From Actinomycetota bacterium (GTDB taxonomy: Bacteria > Actinomycetota > Thermoleophilia > Solirubrobacterales > Solirubrobacteraceae), in NCBI GenBank assembly GCA_005884115.1, contig VAXW01000005.1, forward strand, positions 434,001-498,000: a stretch of DNA of 64,000 bases. Reading direction: 5' to 3'. Shown one piece after another: positions 1-8,074 of the stretch. Every line of letters begins with the position of its first letter. The stretch's first letter is position 1. The notes below the pieces were generated by a model, which worked only from the letters and a program-made list of their open reading frames with translations, did no database searches and had not been told where the DNA came from. Position numbers and translations under genes: made by a program.

Positions 1-1902
1 TTTCGTGAGCAGGCGCTGCTGAAAGACCCGGCCGTCTACGAGCAGGCTGCCCGCGATCCACTCGCCTGGTGGGCGAGCGAGGCCGAGCAGCTGCACTGGT
101 TTCGACGCTGGGACACGGTGCTCGAGGACTCAAACCCCCCCTTCTACGAATGGTTCGTCGGTGGCACGTTGAACGCCTCCTACAACTGCCTTGACCGCCA
201 CGTCGAGGCCGGCATCGGTGGTCGAATCGCCCTTCACTGGCGCGGCGAGGATGGGGAGGAGCGCGACATCACCTACGCCCAGCTGCTCGCCGAGGTCAAG
301 CGCCTGGCGAGCGCGCTGAAGGCGCAGGGGATTGCCAAGGGCGATGTGGTGGGCATCTATCTGCCGATGATCCCCGAGGTCGTCGTCTCGATGCTCGCCT
401 GCTCCCGCATCGGCGCGCCGCACAACGTGGTCTTCGGAGGCTTCTCGGCCGAGGCCGTGCGCGAGCGCATGGAGTTCTCGCAGGCAAAGCTGCTGATAAC
501 CGTCGACGGCGCCGCACGCAAGGGCAAGACCGCGCCCGTCAAGGATCGCGTCGATGAGGTCATGGGCGGGCTGCCCGCGCTGGAGAAGATCGTCGTCGTG
601 CGCAGCAAGGGCACCCCCTGCCAGATGCAGCCCGGGCGCGACGTGTACTACGAGGAGATCCTCGCCGAGGCCGATGCCGAGTGTCCCGCCGAGCCGTTGG
701 ACGCGGAGCACCCCCTCTACATCCTCTACACCTCGGGATCTACCGCCAAGCCGAAGGGCATCCTGCACACGACCGGCGGCTATCTGACCGGCGTCTGCGC
801 CACGCACCGATACGTCTTCGACCTGAAGCCCGAGCGCGACGTCTACTGGTGCGCCGCCGACGTGGGCTGGGTGACGGGGCACTCCTACATCGTCTACGGG
901 CCGCTCTGCAACGCGGCCACCTCGGTGATGTGGGAGGGCGCGCCCGACTACCCGCACAAGGGCATCTGGTGGGAGCTCATCGAGCGCTACGGCGTCAGCA
1001 TCCTCTACTGCGCGCCGACCGCGATTCGCGCGTGCATCAAGTGGGGACCGCAGTGGCCGGCCAAGCACGACCTCTCCTCGCTGCGCCTGCTCGGCACCGT
1101 GGGCGAGCCGATCAACCCGAAGGCATGGCTCTGGTACCACCGGGTGATCGGTGGGGAGAGGTGCCCGATCGTGGACACGTGGTGGCAGACCGAGACGGGC
1201 GCGATCATGATCACGCCGCTGCCCGGCATCACCGAGACAAAGCCGGGCTCGGCCACGCGACCGCTGCCGGGGGTCTTCGCCGAGGTGCTCGAGGAGTCCA
1301 GCGGCGAGCCGATCACGGAGGGCCAGGGATTGCTGGTGCTGACGCGGCCCTGGCCGTCGATGCTGCGCACCCTCTACAAGGAGCCCGAGCGCTTCGTGGA
1401 GACGTACTTCGAGCGCTTCGGGCCGCAGACCTACCTGGTCGGTGATGCGGCGCGCCGCGACCGCGACGCCTACCTATGGGTGATCGGGCGCATCGACGAC
1501 GTCGTCAACGTCTCCGGCCATCGGCTCTCAACGGCCGAGGTCGAGTCGGCGATCGTCGCCCACCCCGACGTCGCCGAGGCGGCCGTGATCGGCCAGCACG
1601 ACGAGGACACAGGGCAGGCGATCGTCGCTTTCGTGACCCTGCAGGGCGACCTCGAAGGGGATGAGGGCACGATCGAGGGCATCCGCGCGACCGTCGCCGA
1701 GCGCATCGGCAAGTTCGCGCGCCCCAAGCGCATCATCTGGTCAGAGGACCTGCCCAAGACGCGCTCGGGGAAGATCATGCGCCGCCTGCTGCGCGACATC
1801 GCCGAGGGACGGGCGCTGGGCGATGTCACGACCCTTCGTGACCCCGCCGTGATGGAGCAGCTGCAGCACAAGATCTCCGAGCGGCAGGCCGAGGAGGACT
1901 AG
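1..1902 (+). CDS. acs: Acetyl-CoA synthetase (AMP-forming), 5' end outside window
   Basis: This is most of an AMP-forming acetyl-CoA synthetase, which makes acetyl-CoA from acetate, ATP and CoA via acetyl-AMP in the cytoplasm. The frame is open from base 1 and already reads ACAS_N-type sequence (DPLAWW, HWFRRWDTVLED), so the true start lies to the left and the GTG at 118 is internal. Visible motifs are the P-loop TSGSTAKPKG near 730, VDTWWQTETG near 1171, whose Trp is the acetyl-pocket residue in Acs, and KTRSGKIMRR near 1756, whose SGK lysine is the residue acetylated in this family. The P-loop has Ala where many AMP-forming ligases have Gly. It ends 7 bases from the convergent thyX stop. 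Confidence 0.95.
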   Translation, partial: FREQALLKDPAVYEQAARDPLAWWASEAEQLHWFRRWDTVLEDSNPPFYEWFVGGTLNASYNCLDRHVEAGIGGRIALHWRGEDGEERDITYAQLLAEVKRLASALKAQGIAKGDVVGIYLPMIPEVVVSMLACSRIGAPHNVVFGGFSAEAVRERMEFSQAKLLITVDGAARKGKTAPVKDRVDEVMGGLPALEKIVVVRSKGTPCQMQPGRDVYYEEILAEADAECPAEPLDAEHPLYILYTSGSTAKPKGILHTTGGYLTGVCATHRYVFDLKPERDVYWCAADVGWVTGHSYIVYGPLCNAATSVMWEGAPDYPHKGIWWELIERYGVSILYCAPTAIRACIKWGPQWPAKHDLSSLRLLGTVGEPINPKAWLWYHRVIGGERCPIVDTWWQTETGAIMITPLPGITETKPGSATRPLPGVFAEVLEESSGEPITEGQGLLVLTRPWPSMLRTLYKEPERFVETYFERFGPQTYLVGDAARRDRDAYLWVIGRIDDVVNVSGHRLSTAEVESAIVAHPDVAEAAVIGQHDEDTGQAIVAFVTLQGDLEGDEGTIEGIRATVAERIGKFARPKRIIWSEDLPKTRSGKIMRRLLRDIAEGRALGDVTTLRDPAVMEQLQHKISERQAEED

Positions 1903-1909
1903 AGCCCGC

Positions 1910-2761
1910 TCACACCTTGTGGTGCTCGGGCACCCACGCGCCGTCTTCCTGGCGCGTGAAGTCCTGGAACAGGCCAGGTGCCTCGCGCAGCATGATCTCG
2001 GCGACCTTGTCGAACACCAGGCGCAACTCCTCCTCGGCGCCGGGCGCGGTGCGCATCTCGATCACGTGGCGCAACGTACGCGCGTTGGCCGTCCAGATGA
2101 TGTCTGTGCTGAGCCCGATCGGCGCCAGGCGGCGCAGCGCCGAGGTCACCTCCTTCTTGACGTGGAAGGGCACCCCCTCGGCGTCGATTCCGAGCTTCTG
2201 CGCCGCGCTCAGCTGGAACTCCTCGAGCTGCTCGACGATCGAGATCACCTGCTCGCGCACGGGCTCGAGTGCGGGTGGCACGCGGAAGCCTATGTCGGCA
2301 AGGCGCACGTAGCGCAGGCTCTCCTGGCTGAAGGCCGACCCGGCTCGGTGCCTAACAAGCTCATGCGTAAAAACTCTGCCCACGTCCCGCAGCGCAAACG
2401 AGTAGTTGGCGTGCTCCAGCACGCTGCCGTGCGCCGAGCGCAGGATGTTGGCGAAGTACTCGCGCTGGTCCGTTCGGATCTTGGTGACGTTGGGGTTCAG
2501 GCCGGGCTCCCAGCTGCGGTAGCACGCGCGCCCACCGAACTCGACAAGCAGCTCGCCGGCGTTGATCGAGCTCGCGGCACCCGCGCCGGGTGCCTCAGCT
2601 CCCCCGGCAGCCGGCTCGCCTGCTCCTTCGCTCTCGCCAAGCCGTGACTCGAGCCAGCTCTCGCCCCCGACCGCCCGCAGGTAGGAGCGCATACCCTCTA
2701 AGTCGATCGAGGGTCGTGCGATCAGGAACACCTGGGGCGTGGTCTCGTGCACCGGGCGCAC
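1910..2761 (-). CDS. thyX: Flavin-dependent thymidylate synthase ThyX
   Basis: ThyX makes dTMP from dUMP using methylenetetrahydrofolate, FAD and NADPH. The 283-residue protein shows SVLEHANYSF near residue 113 and the signature region RHRAGSAFSQESLRY at 137-151. Known ThyX proteins carry RHR-X7-S; here eight residues separate RHR from Ser148, so the motif is one residue longer, while the following S-x-R-Y is kept. Residues 43-65 form a Gly/Ala/Glu-rich insertion of low complexity. The GTG at 2761 lies only one base after a TAGGAT box (2763-2768, minus strand), so the next in-frame GTG at 2752 is an alternative leaderless start. It is divergent from pepF and convergent with acs. Confidence 0.93.
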   Translation of the reverse strand: MRPVHETTPQVFLIARPSIDLEGMRSYLRAVGGESWLESRLGESEGAGEPAAGGAEAPGAGAASSINAGELLVEFGGRACYRSWEPGLNPNVTKIRTDQREYFANILRSAHGSVLEHANYSFALRDVGRVFTHELVRHRAGSAFSQESLRYVRLADIGFRVPPALEPVREQVISIVEQLEEFQLSAAQKLGIDAEGVPFHVKKEVTSALRRLAPIGLSTDIIWTANARTLRHVIEMRTAPGAEEELRLVFDKVAEIMLREAPGLFQDFTRQEDGAWVPEHHKV

Positions 2762-2789
2762 GATCCTAGGGCTTCTCGCGGACAGCCTC

Positions 2790-2795
2790 TAAGCT
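2790..2795 (+). promoter_or_regulatory. Putative -10 box of pepF (leaderless)
   Basis: TAAGCT lies 8 bases before the ATG at 2804 and no Shine-Dalgarno sequence is present. This matches a TANNNT box pattern seen before many starts in this window and would give a transcript beginning at or near the start codon. Confidence 0.4.
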
Positions 2796-2803
2796 GCCGG
2801 ACG

Positions 2804-4732
2804 ATGGCCACGCACGCCTCGCCCGACGCGACCGATCCAGAGCTCGAGCGGACCGCGTGGGACCTCGAGCCGCTGCTCGAGGGGGAGGGCCGCGACGGCG
2901 TCGAGCGGCGGTTGGCGGACGCGCTGACGCGCGCGCAGGCGTTCGCGCAGCGCTATGCCGGCGAGCTCGGCGAGCTCGACTCCGACGGATTGAGGCAGGC
3001 GATGGAGGAGCTCGCGGCGATCCACGAGCTGGTGGGGCGCGCGGGCACATACGCCGCGCTGCGCTTCTCCACCGACACCGCCGATCCAGAGAACGGGGCG
3101 CTGCTGCAGCTTGCGCAGGAGCGCGGCACGGCGATAGAGACGACGCTGCTCTTCTTCGAGCTCGAATGGGCCGCGCTCGAGCAGGACCGCGTGGACGGGC
3201 TGCTCGCGGCCGACGGGCTGGATTTCTGCAGCCACCACCTGCACAACGTGCGCCGCTACCGAGACCACCTGCTCTCGGAGCCGGAGGAGAAGATCCTCGC
3301 GGAGAAGGCGCTCACCGGCGCGAGCGCCTGGTCGCGCCTGTTCGAGGAGCTGACCTCGGCGATCGAGGTGGAGCTGTCCTCGGCGCAGGCTGCGGCCGCC
3401 GGGAACGGGGCTGCGGGCGAGGGCCCTGCGCTCGCCTCCGAGGCAGCGGGTAGCGGCCAGCGCGCCGACGAGGACAGAGGCGACGGCGCCGATCGCACGC
3501 GCAGGTTCGCGCTCGATGTCGCTCTGAGCCAGCTCATCTCGCCCGATCGCGAGGTCAGGCAGGCGACCGCCCAAGCCGTGACCGCGGCGCTTGCTCCCGG
3601 CCTGCGCACGCGCGCCTTCCTCTTTAACACGCTGCTCGCGGACAAGGCGATCGACGACCGCTTGCGCAGCTACGCGCACTGGCTGGCGGCGCGCAACCTC
3701 GCCAACGAGGCAAGCGATGAGTCCGTGCGCGCGCTGATCGAGGCGGTGCGCGCCCGGCAGGAGATCCCGCGCCGCTGGTATCGACTGAAGGCGCAGCTGC
3801 TCGGCATCTACCGCCTAGCCGACTACGACCGCATGGCGGCTGTCAGCGAGGACGTGGGCACCTTCGCCTTCGCGCGCGCCAAGCAGATCGTGCTCGAGTG
3901 CTACGCCTCCTTCTCGCCCGAGCTCGGCGAGCTTGCGGAGCGCTTCTTCAGCGAGCGGCGCATCGACGCGCCCGTGCGTCCGGCCAAGCGCGGGGGCGCA
4001 TTCTGCGCGCCCGCCGTGCCCTCGGCGGCGCCGTACGTGCTGCTCAACTACACCTCGCGTCGCCGTGACGTGCTGACGCTTGCGCACGAGCTTGGCCACG
4101 GCGTTCACTTCGCGCTCGCGGCCCGCCAGGGCATCTTCCACCACTCGACTCCGCTCACGCTCGCGGAGACGGCGTCGGTCTTCGGCGAGACGGTCGTCTT
4201 CGGGCGGCTGCTGGCAGAGGACACCGAGCCGTCCTCGCGACTGGCGCTGCTCGCCGAGAACCTCGAGGACACGATCGCGACGGTGTTCCGCCAGGTGGCG
4301 ATGAACCGCTTCGAGGACCTCGTCCACACAACCCGTCGCGAGCAGGGCGAGCTGTCCGTCGAGCGCTTCGGCGAGCTGTGGGCCGAGAGCCAGTCGGAGA
4401 TGCTCGGCGACTCGGTCGAGTTGACCGACGGATACCGCTCGTGGTGGTCCTACATCCCGCACTTCATCGGCAGCCCAGGCTATGTGTACGCGTATGCCTA
4501 CGGCCAGCTGCTCGCGCTCTCGGTCTACGAGCGCTACGAGCAGACCGGCCCCGAGCTCGTGCCGCGCTACCTCGAGATGCTCGCGGCAGGCGGGTCGCGC
4601 AGCCCGGAGGAGCTCGTGGAGTTGGTCGGCATCGACCTCGCCGATCCCGGCTTCTGGGAGGCGGGGCTGGATCTCGTCGAGCGCCAGCTGAGCGAAGCCG
4701 AAGAGGCCGCGCGCGCGTCGGGTCGCGTATAG
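2804..4732 (+). CDS. pepF: Oligoendopeptidase F (M3 family metallopeptidase)
   Basis: This 642-residue cytoplasmic zinc peptidase should degrade short peptides. The HEXXH zinc motif is HELGH starting at residue 428, followed by GVHF and, further on, the TLAETASVFGE segment that supplies the third ligand region in M3 peptidases. The N-terminal half has the helical PepF lid domain. A low-complexity Ala/Gly/Glu/Asp-rich insertion (roughly residues 193-228) interrupts the region after LTSAIEVELSS. I chose the ATG at 2804 because the sequence before it (frame open to 2747) overlaps the thyX promoter region and a TAAGCT box sits 8 bases upstream. It is convergent with nuoN. Confidence 0.93.
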   Translation: MATHASPDATDPELERTAWDLEPLLEGEGRDGVERRLADALTRAQAFAQRYAGELGELDSDGLRQAMEELAAIHELVGRAGTYAALRFSTDTADPENGALLQLAQERGTAIETTLLFFELEWAALEQDRVDGLLAADGLDFCSHHLHNVRRYRDHLLSEPEEKILAEKALTGASAWSRLFEELTSAIEVELSSAQAAAAGNGAAGEGPALASEAAGSGQRADEDRGDGADRTRRFALDVALSQLISPDREVRQATAQAVTAALAPGLRTRAFLFNTLLADKAIDDRLRSYAHWLAARNLANEASDESVRALIEAVRARQEIPRRWYRLKAQLLGIYRLADYDRMAAVSEDVGTFAFARAKQIVLECYASFSPELGELAERFFSERRIDAPVRPAKRGGAFCAPAVPSAAPYVLLNYTSRRRDVLTLAHELGHGVHFALAARQGIFHHSTPLTLAETASVFGETVVFGRLLAEDTEPSSRLALLAENLEDTIATVFRQVAMNRFEDLVHTTRREQGELSVERFGELWAESQSEMLGDSVELTDGYRSWWSYIPHFIGSPGYVYAYAYGQLLALSVYERYEQTGPELVPRYLEMLAAGGSRSPEELVELVGIDLADPGFWEAGLDLVERQLSEAEEAARASGRV

Positions 4733-4788
4733 GGCGCCTTCTCGATGAAGCTCAAGCCGCTGTACCAGGCGCGCGCGGGCTCGGGCGG

Positions 4789-6375
4789 CTAGAACAGCCC
4801 GCCGAGCGCCCCGCCGACGCCGTGGACGAGATCGAACAGCGGCTGCGGGATGACCCCGAAGAAGACCGCGCCGGCCGCCGCGAGCAGCGCCACGAGCGCC
4901 ACCTCCGGCGTGGGCGGCCCCTCAGCGCCCTGCGCTGGGGGGCCGGCGTCCGCGAGCTCCGAGGAGCCTCCGGCGAGCGCCGGCAGCCCCTCGGTGCGGG
5001 CCGCCGCGGCGGCTGGCGCGCGCATCCACATCTGCGCCACCACGGGCAGGTAGTAACCGAGCGAGATCATCGAGCCGACCACGATCACCACGCCGAGCCA
5101 GGTGTAGCCGCCCGAGACGGCGGCATCGATCAGATAGAACTTGCCGGCGAAGCCGACCGTCGCGGGAATGCCCGCGAGCGCAAGCATCGAGACCGTCATC
5201 GAGCCCGCGAGCAGCGGTCGCTGACGCCCGAGGCCGGCGAGCGCCTGCAGCGAGTCGCCGAGATCGCTCTCGCGCTCGCGTACGAGCACCACGGCAAACG
5301 CGGCCATGTTCATGAACATGTATGCCGCCAGGTAGAAGACGGTCGCGCGCGCGCCCAGCTGGCTCGCCACGACGACGCCCGCGAGCATGTAGCCGGCCTG
5401 CGCGACCGAGGAGTAGGCGAGCATGCGCTTCATCGAGGACTGGCCAAGTGCGCCCACGTTGCCGACCACGATCGTGATCGTGGCCAGCGCCGCCAGCGCC
5501 GGCCCCCAGCTCGGCTGGGCTTCGATCAGCGCGACGTCGAAGAAGCGCAGCAGCACGCCCAGCGCGGCCACCTTCGTGGCGACCGCCATGAACGCTGTCA
5601 CCGGCGTTGGCGCACCCTCGTAGACGTCGGGGGTCCACTGGTGAAAAGGCGCCACCGATGCCTTGAAGGCGAGGCCCGCGGCGCAGAGCGCGATCCCCGT
5701 GAGCGTCAGCGGATCGCTGGCGAGGCTGCCCGAGGAGAGGGCGGCCGCGATCGCGCTGAAGTCGGTGGCGCCGGTCGCGCCGTAGATCATCGCGATCCCG
5801 TACAGCAGCGTCGCCGAGCCGACAGCGCCGATGATGAGGTACTTCAGGCCCGACTCGATCGAGTGCTCGCGGCGGTGGCGGACGCTCGAGCGGTCGGTCG
5901 CGCAGAGCACGTACAGGGGTATCGAGAGCAGCTCCAAGCCGACGAACAGCGCGACCGTGTTCTGCGCCGCGACGAGCAGCGACATGCCGCCGAGCGATGT
6001 CAGCAGCAGCGCGTAGAGCTCGCCTGTCGCTTCGCGCGCGCCAGCCGATCGCCACGCCAGTAGCACGGTTCCCGCTCCCGCCGCCACCAGCACGAGGTTG
6101 AGCACCAGCGACAGCGCATCGATCCTGAGCGCTCCAGAGACGATCGACTTGCTCGCTCCCCACTGCCAGATCGTGAGCCCCGCGGCGGCGCCCAGCGAGA
6201 TCAGCGCGAGCATCGGCGTGCCGTGCGCGCGCAGCGCTCGCGAGCGCACGAGACCCGCGAGCAGCACCAGCGTCGCGCCTCCCAGCAGCGCGATCAGCGG
6301 CGAGAGTCCGGCGAAATCGACGTGGGGGCCGCGCAGGTGGACGCTGGCCAGCAGGGCGCCCGTCGCGGCGCTCAT
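4789..6375 (-). CDS. nuoN: NADH-quinone oxidoreductase subunit N
   Basis: NuoN is one of the three antiporter-like, proton-pumping subunits in the membrane arm of complex I. The 528-residue protein is almost wholly hydrophobic, with the Mrp/NuoLMN core including segments such as GLKYLIIGAVGSATLLYG and APFHQWTPDVYEGAPTPV, which hold the conserved Lys and Trp/Pro of the discontinuous helices. Its ATG (6375) overlaps the nuoM stop by 4 bases (ATGA). It is the last gene of the operon. A low-complexity loop rich in Ala, Gly and Pro precedes the last helices. Confidence 0.97.
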   Translation of the reverse strand: MSAATGALLASVHLRGPHVDFAGLSPLIALLGGATLVLLAGLVRSRALRAHGTPMLALISLGAAAGLTIWQWGASKSIVSGALRIDALSLVLNLVLVAAGAGTVLLAWRSAGAREATGELYALLLTSLGGMSLLVAAQNTVALFVGLELLSIPLYVLCATDRSSVRHRREHSIESGLKYLIIGAVGSATLLYGIAMIYGATGATDFSAIAAALSSGSLASDPLTLTGIALCAAGLAFKASVAPFHQWTPDVYEGAPTPVTAFMAVATKVAALGVLLRFFDVALIEAQPSWGPALAALATITIVVGNVGALGQSSMKRMLAYSSVAQAGYMLAGVVVASQLGARATVFYLAAYMFMNMAAFAVVLVRERESDLGDSLQALAGLGRQRPLLAGSMTVSMLALAGIPATVGFAGKFYLIDAAVSGGYTWLGVVIVVGSMISLGYYLPVVAQMWMRAPAAAAARTEGLPALAGGSSELADAGPPAQGAEGPPTPEVALVALLAAAGAVFFGVIPQPLFDLVHGVGGALGGLF

Positions 6376-8054
6376 TCTGAGGCCCCCTGGATGACCCCAC
6401 CCTGCGAGGCTTCGCTGGGTCCCGGTTCGTTGATTTCGGCCCCCCGCAGGCTCGCCGAGAGCCCCGCGCCCGAGGGTCGCGGCGCGACCTTCGCGACGCT
6501 CACCTTCACCGAGGCTTCGCTGCGGCGCAGCGCGAGCTGCGGATAGATCGCCATGAACAGGATCACGGCTACGAACGGCACCAGCACGGCACCCTCCCGC
6601 AGCGTGAGCTCGCGCGAGTCGACACGCGCTCCGACGCGGTTGTGCATCGCGCGGATGAGCAGCCGCAGTGCGTACACGCTGGCCATCACCACGCCAGCCG
6701 AGGCCACGATCGCGATCGCGAGCTTGGCCTTGAACACGCCCAGCAGGATGAGGAACTCGCCGACGAAGTTGCCCGAGCCGGGCATCGCGAGGGTGGCGAG
6801 CGCGACGATCAGGAAGATGGACGCGAGCAGCGGAGCGCGGAAGCCGATGCCGCCCATGTCGCGCACGTCCTCCGACCCGCCCGCCCGTCGCGCGAGCACG
6901 CCGACGATGAACAGCAGCGGGGCCACGACCAGCCCGTGGTTGACCATCTGCAGCAGCGCTCCCTGCGCGCCCTGCGCGTCGAGCGCGAAGATGCCGAGCG
7001 TGATGAAGCCCAGCTGTGCCACGGAGGAGTACCCGGCGATCAGGCGCGCGTCGGTCTGCGTGAACGCCACCGCCGACCCGTACACGATCGAGGCCAGCGC
7101 GATCAGCAGCATGAGCGTCTGAAAGTGCGCGGCCGCGTGCGGGTACAGCGGCAGCACGATGCGCAGAAAGCCGTACGCACCTACCTTCGAGAGCACGCCC
7201 GAGAACGCCATCAGCACCTCGATCGGCATCGCCCTGTAGCCGTCTGGCATCCAGCCGTGGAGCGGGAAGGCGGGCATCTTGACGAGGAACGCGGCCGCGA
7301 ACAGCAGAAAGATCCAGTCCTGCGAGCCCGAGCTCAAGGGCATCGCCTGAAGCGAGGAGAGCACGAAGGTGATGTGGCCGCCGCCCTGCTGCGCGGCGAG
7401 CACGCCAGTGGCGACGGCTCCCGCGAGCATCAGCAGCGAGCCCACGAGCGTGTAGATGACGAGCTTGATCGTGGCCCGCACGCGTCCCGGCTCGGCGCCC
7501 CAGATCCCGATCAGGAAGTAGAAGGGGATCAGCATGAGGTCGAAGAAGGCGACGAACAGCGCCAGGTCCTGGGCCAGCAGCGCGCCCAGGACGGCCGACT
7601 CGGCGAGCATCAGGTTGAAGTAGAAGAGGCGAGGTCGCTCCCAGCGGCGCAGGTTCGCCGCGAGCACCGCTGCGGCGAACAGCAGCGCGGCGAGCCCCAC
7701 GAGGAACACGTTGAGGCCGTCGATGCCGAGCTTGTAGTGGATTCCAAGCTCGCCGATCCAGACCACGTCTGTGACGTGGCTGAGACCGTGCGAGCCCGGG
7801 GAGTAGTCGGCGATGTAGCCGAGCGAAAGAACCAGCGCGACCAGTGCGCCCAGCGCGGCGAGCACGCCCGCGACGCTGAGCTCCACCGCACGAGCACGCG
7901 CCGCAGGACTTGCGCCGGGGCCAGGCGCGGCGTCCCGGTCCGGCGCCTTGTCCTGCGCGCGCGCCTCGCGCCTGCCTACCGCCAGCAGCGAGAGGAGCGC
8001 GCCAAGCGCTCCTGATGCGGCCGGCGCCCACAGCATGATCGAAAGGGGACCCAC
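6372..8054 (-). CDS. nuoM: NADH-quinone oxidoreductase subunit M
   Basis: NuoM is the middle antiporter-like subunit of the complex I membrane arm. The 560-residue protein has about 14 membrane helices; FPLHGWMPDGYRAMPIEVLM and the VKMPAF segment are typical of the family and contain conserved charged residues of the proton path. The GTG at 8054 is used here; an ATG six codons later (8036) is also possible. It starts 20 bases after the nuoL stop and overlaps nuoN by 4 bases. The C-terminal tail after the last helix is a variable Ser/Gly-rich stretch. Confidence 0.97.
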   Translation of the reverse strand: MGPLSIMLWAPAASGALGALLSLLAVGRREARAQDKAPDRDAAPGPGASPAARARAVELSVAGVLAALGALVALVLSLGYIADYSPGSHGLSHVTDVVWIGELGIHYKLGIDGLNVFLVGLAALLFAAAVLAANLRRWERPRLFYFNLMLAESAVLGALLAQDLALFVAFFDLMLIPFYFLIGIWGAEPGRVRATIKLVIYTLVGSLLMLAGAVATGVLAAQQGGGHITFVLSSLQAMPLSSGSQDWIFLLFAAAFLVKMPAFPLHGWMPDGYRAMPIEVLMAFSGVLSKVGAYGFLRIVLPLYPHAAAHFQTLMLLIALASIVYGSAVAFTQTDARLIAGYSSVAQLGFITLGIFALDAQGAQGALLQMVNHGLVVAPLLFIVGVLARRAGGSEDVRDMGGIGFRAPLLASIFLIVALATLAMPGSGNFVGEFLILLGVFKAKLAIAIVASAGVVMASVYALRLLIRAMHNRVGARVDSRELTLREGAVLVPFVAVILFMAIYPQLALRRSEASVKVSVAKVAPRPSGAGLSASLRGAEINEPGPSEASQGGVIQGASE

Positions 8055-8074
8055 GGCAGCTCAGCCTCGCTCGC

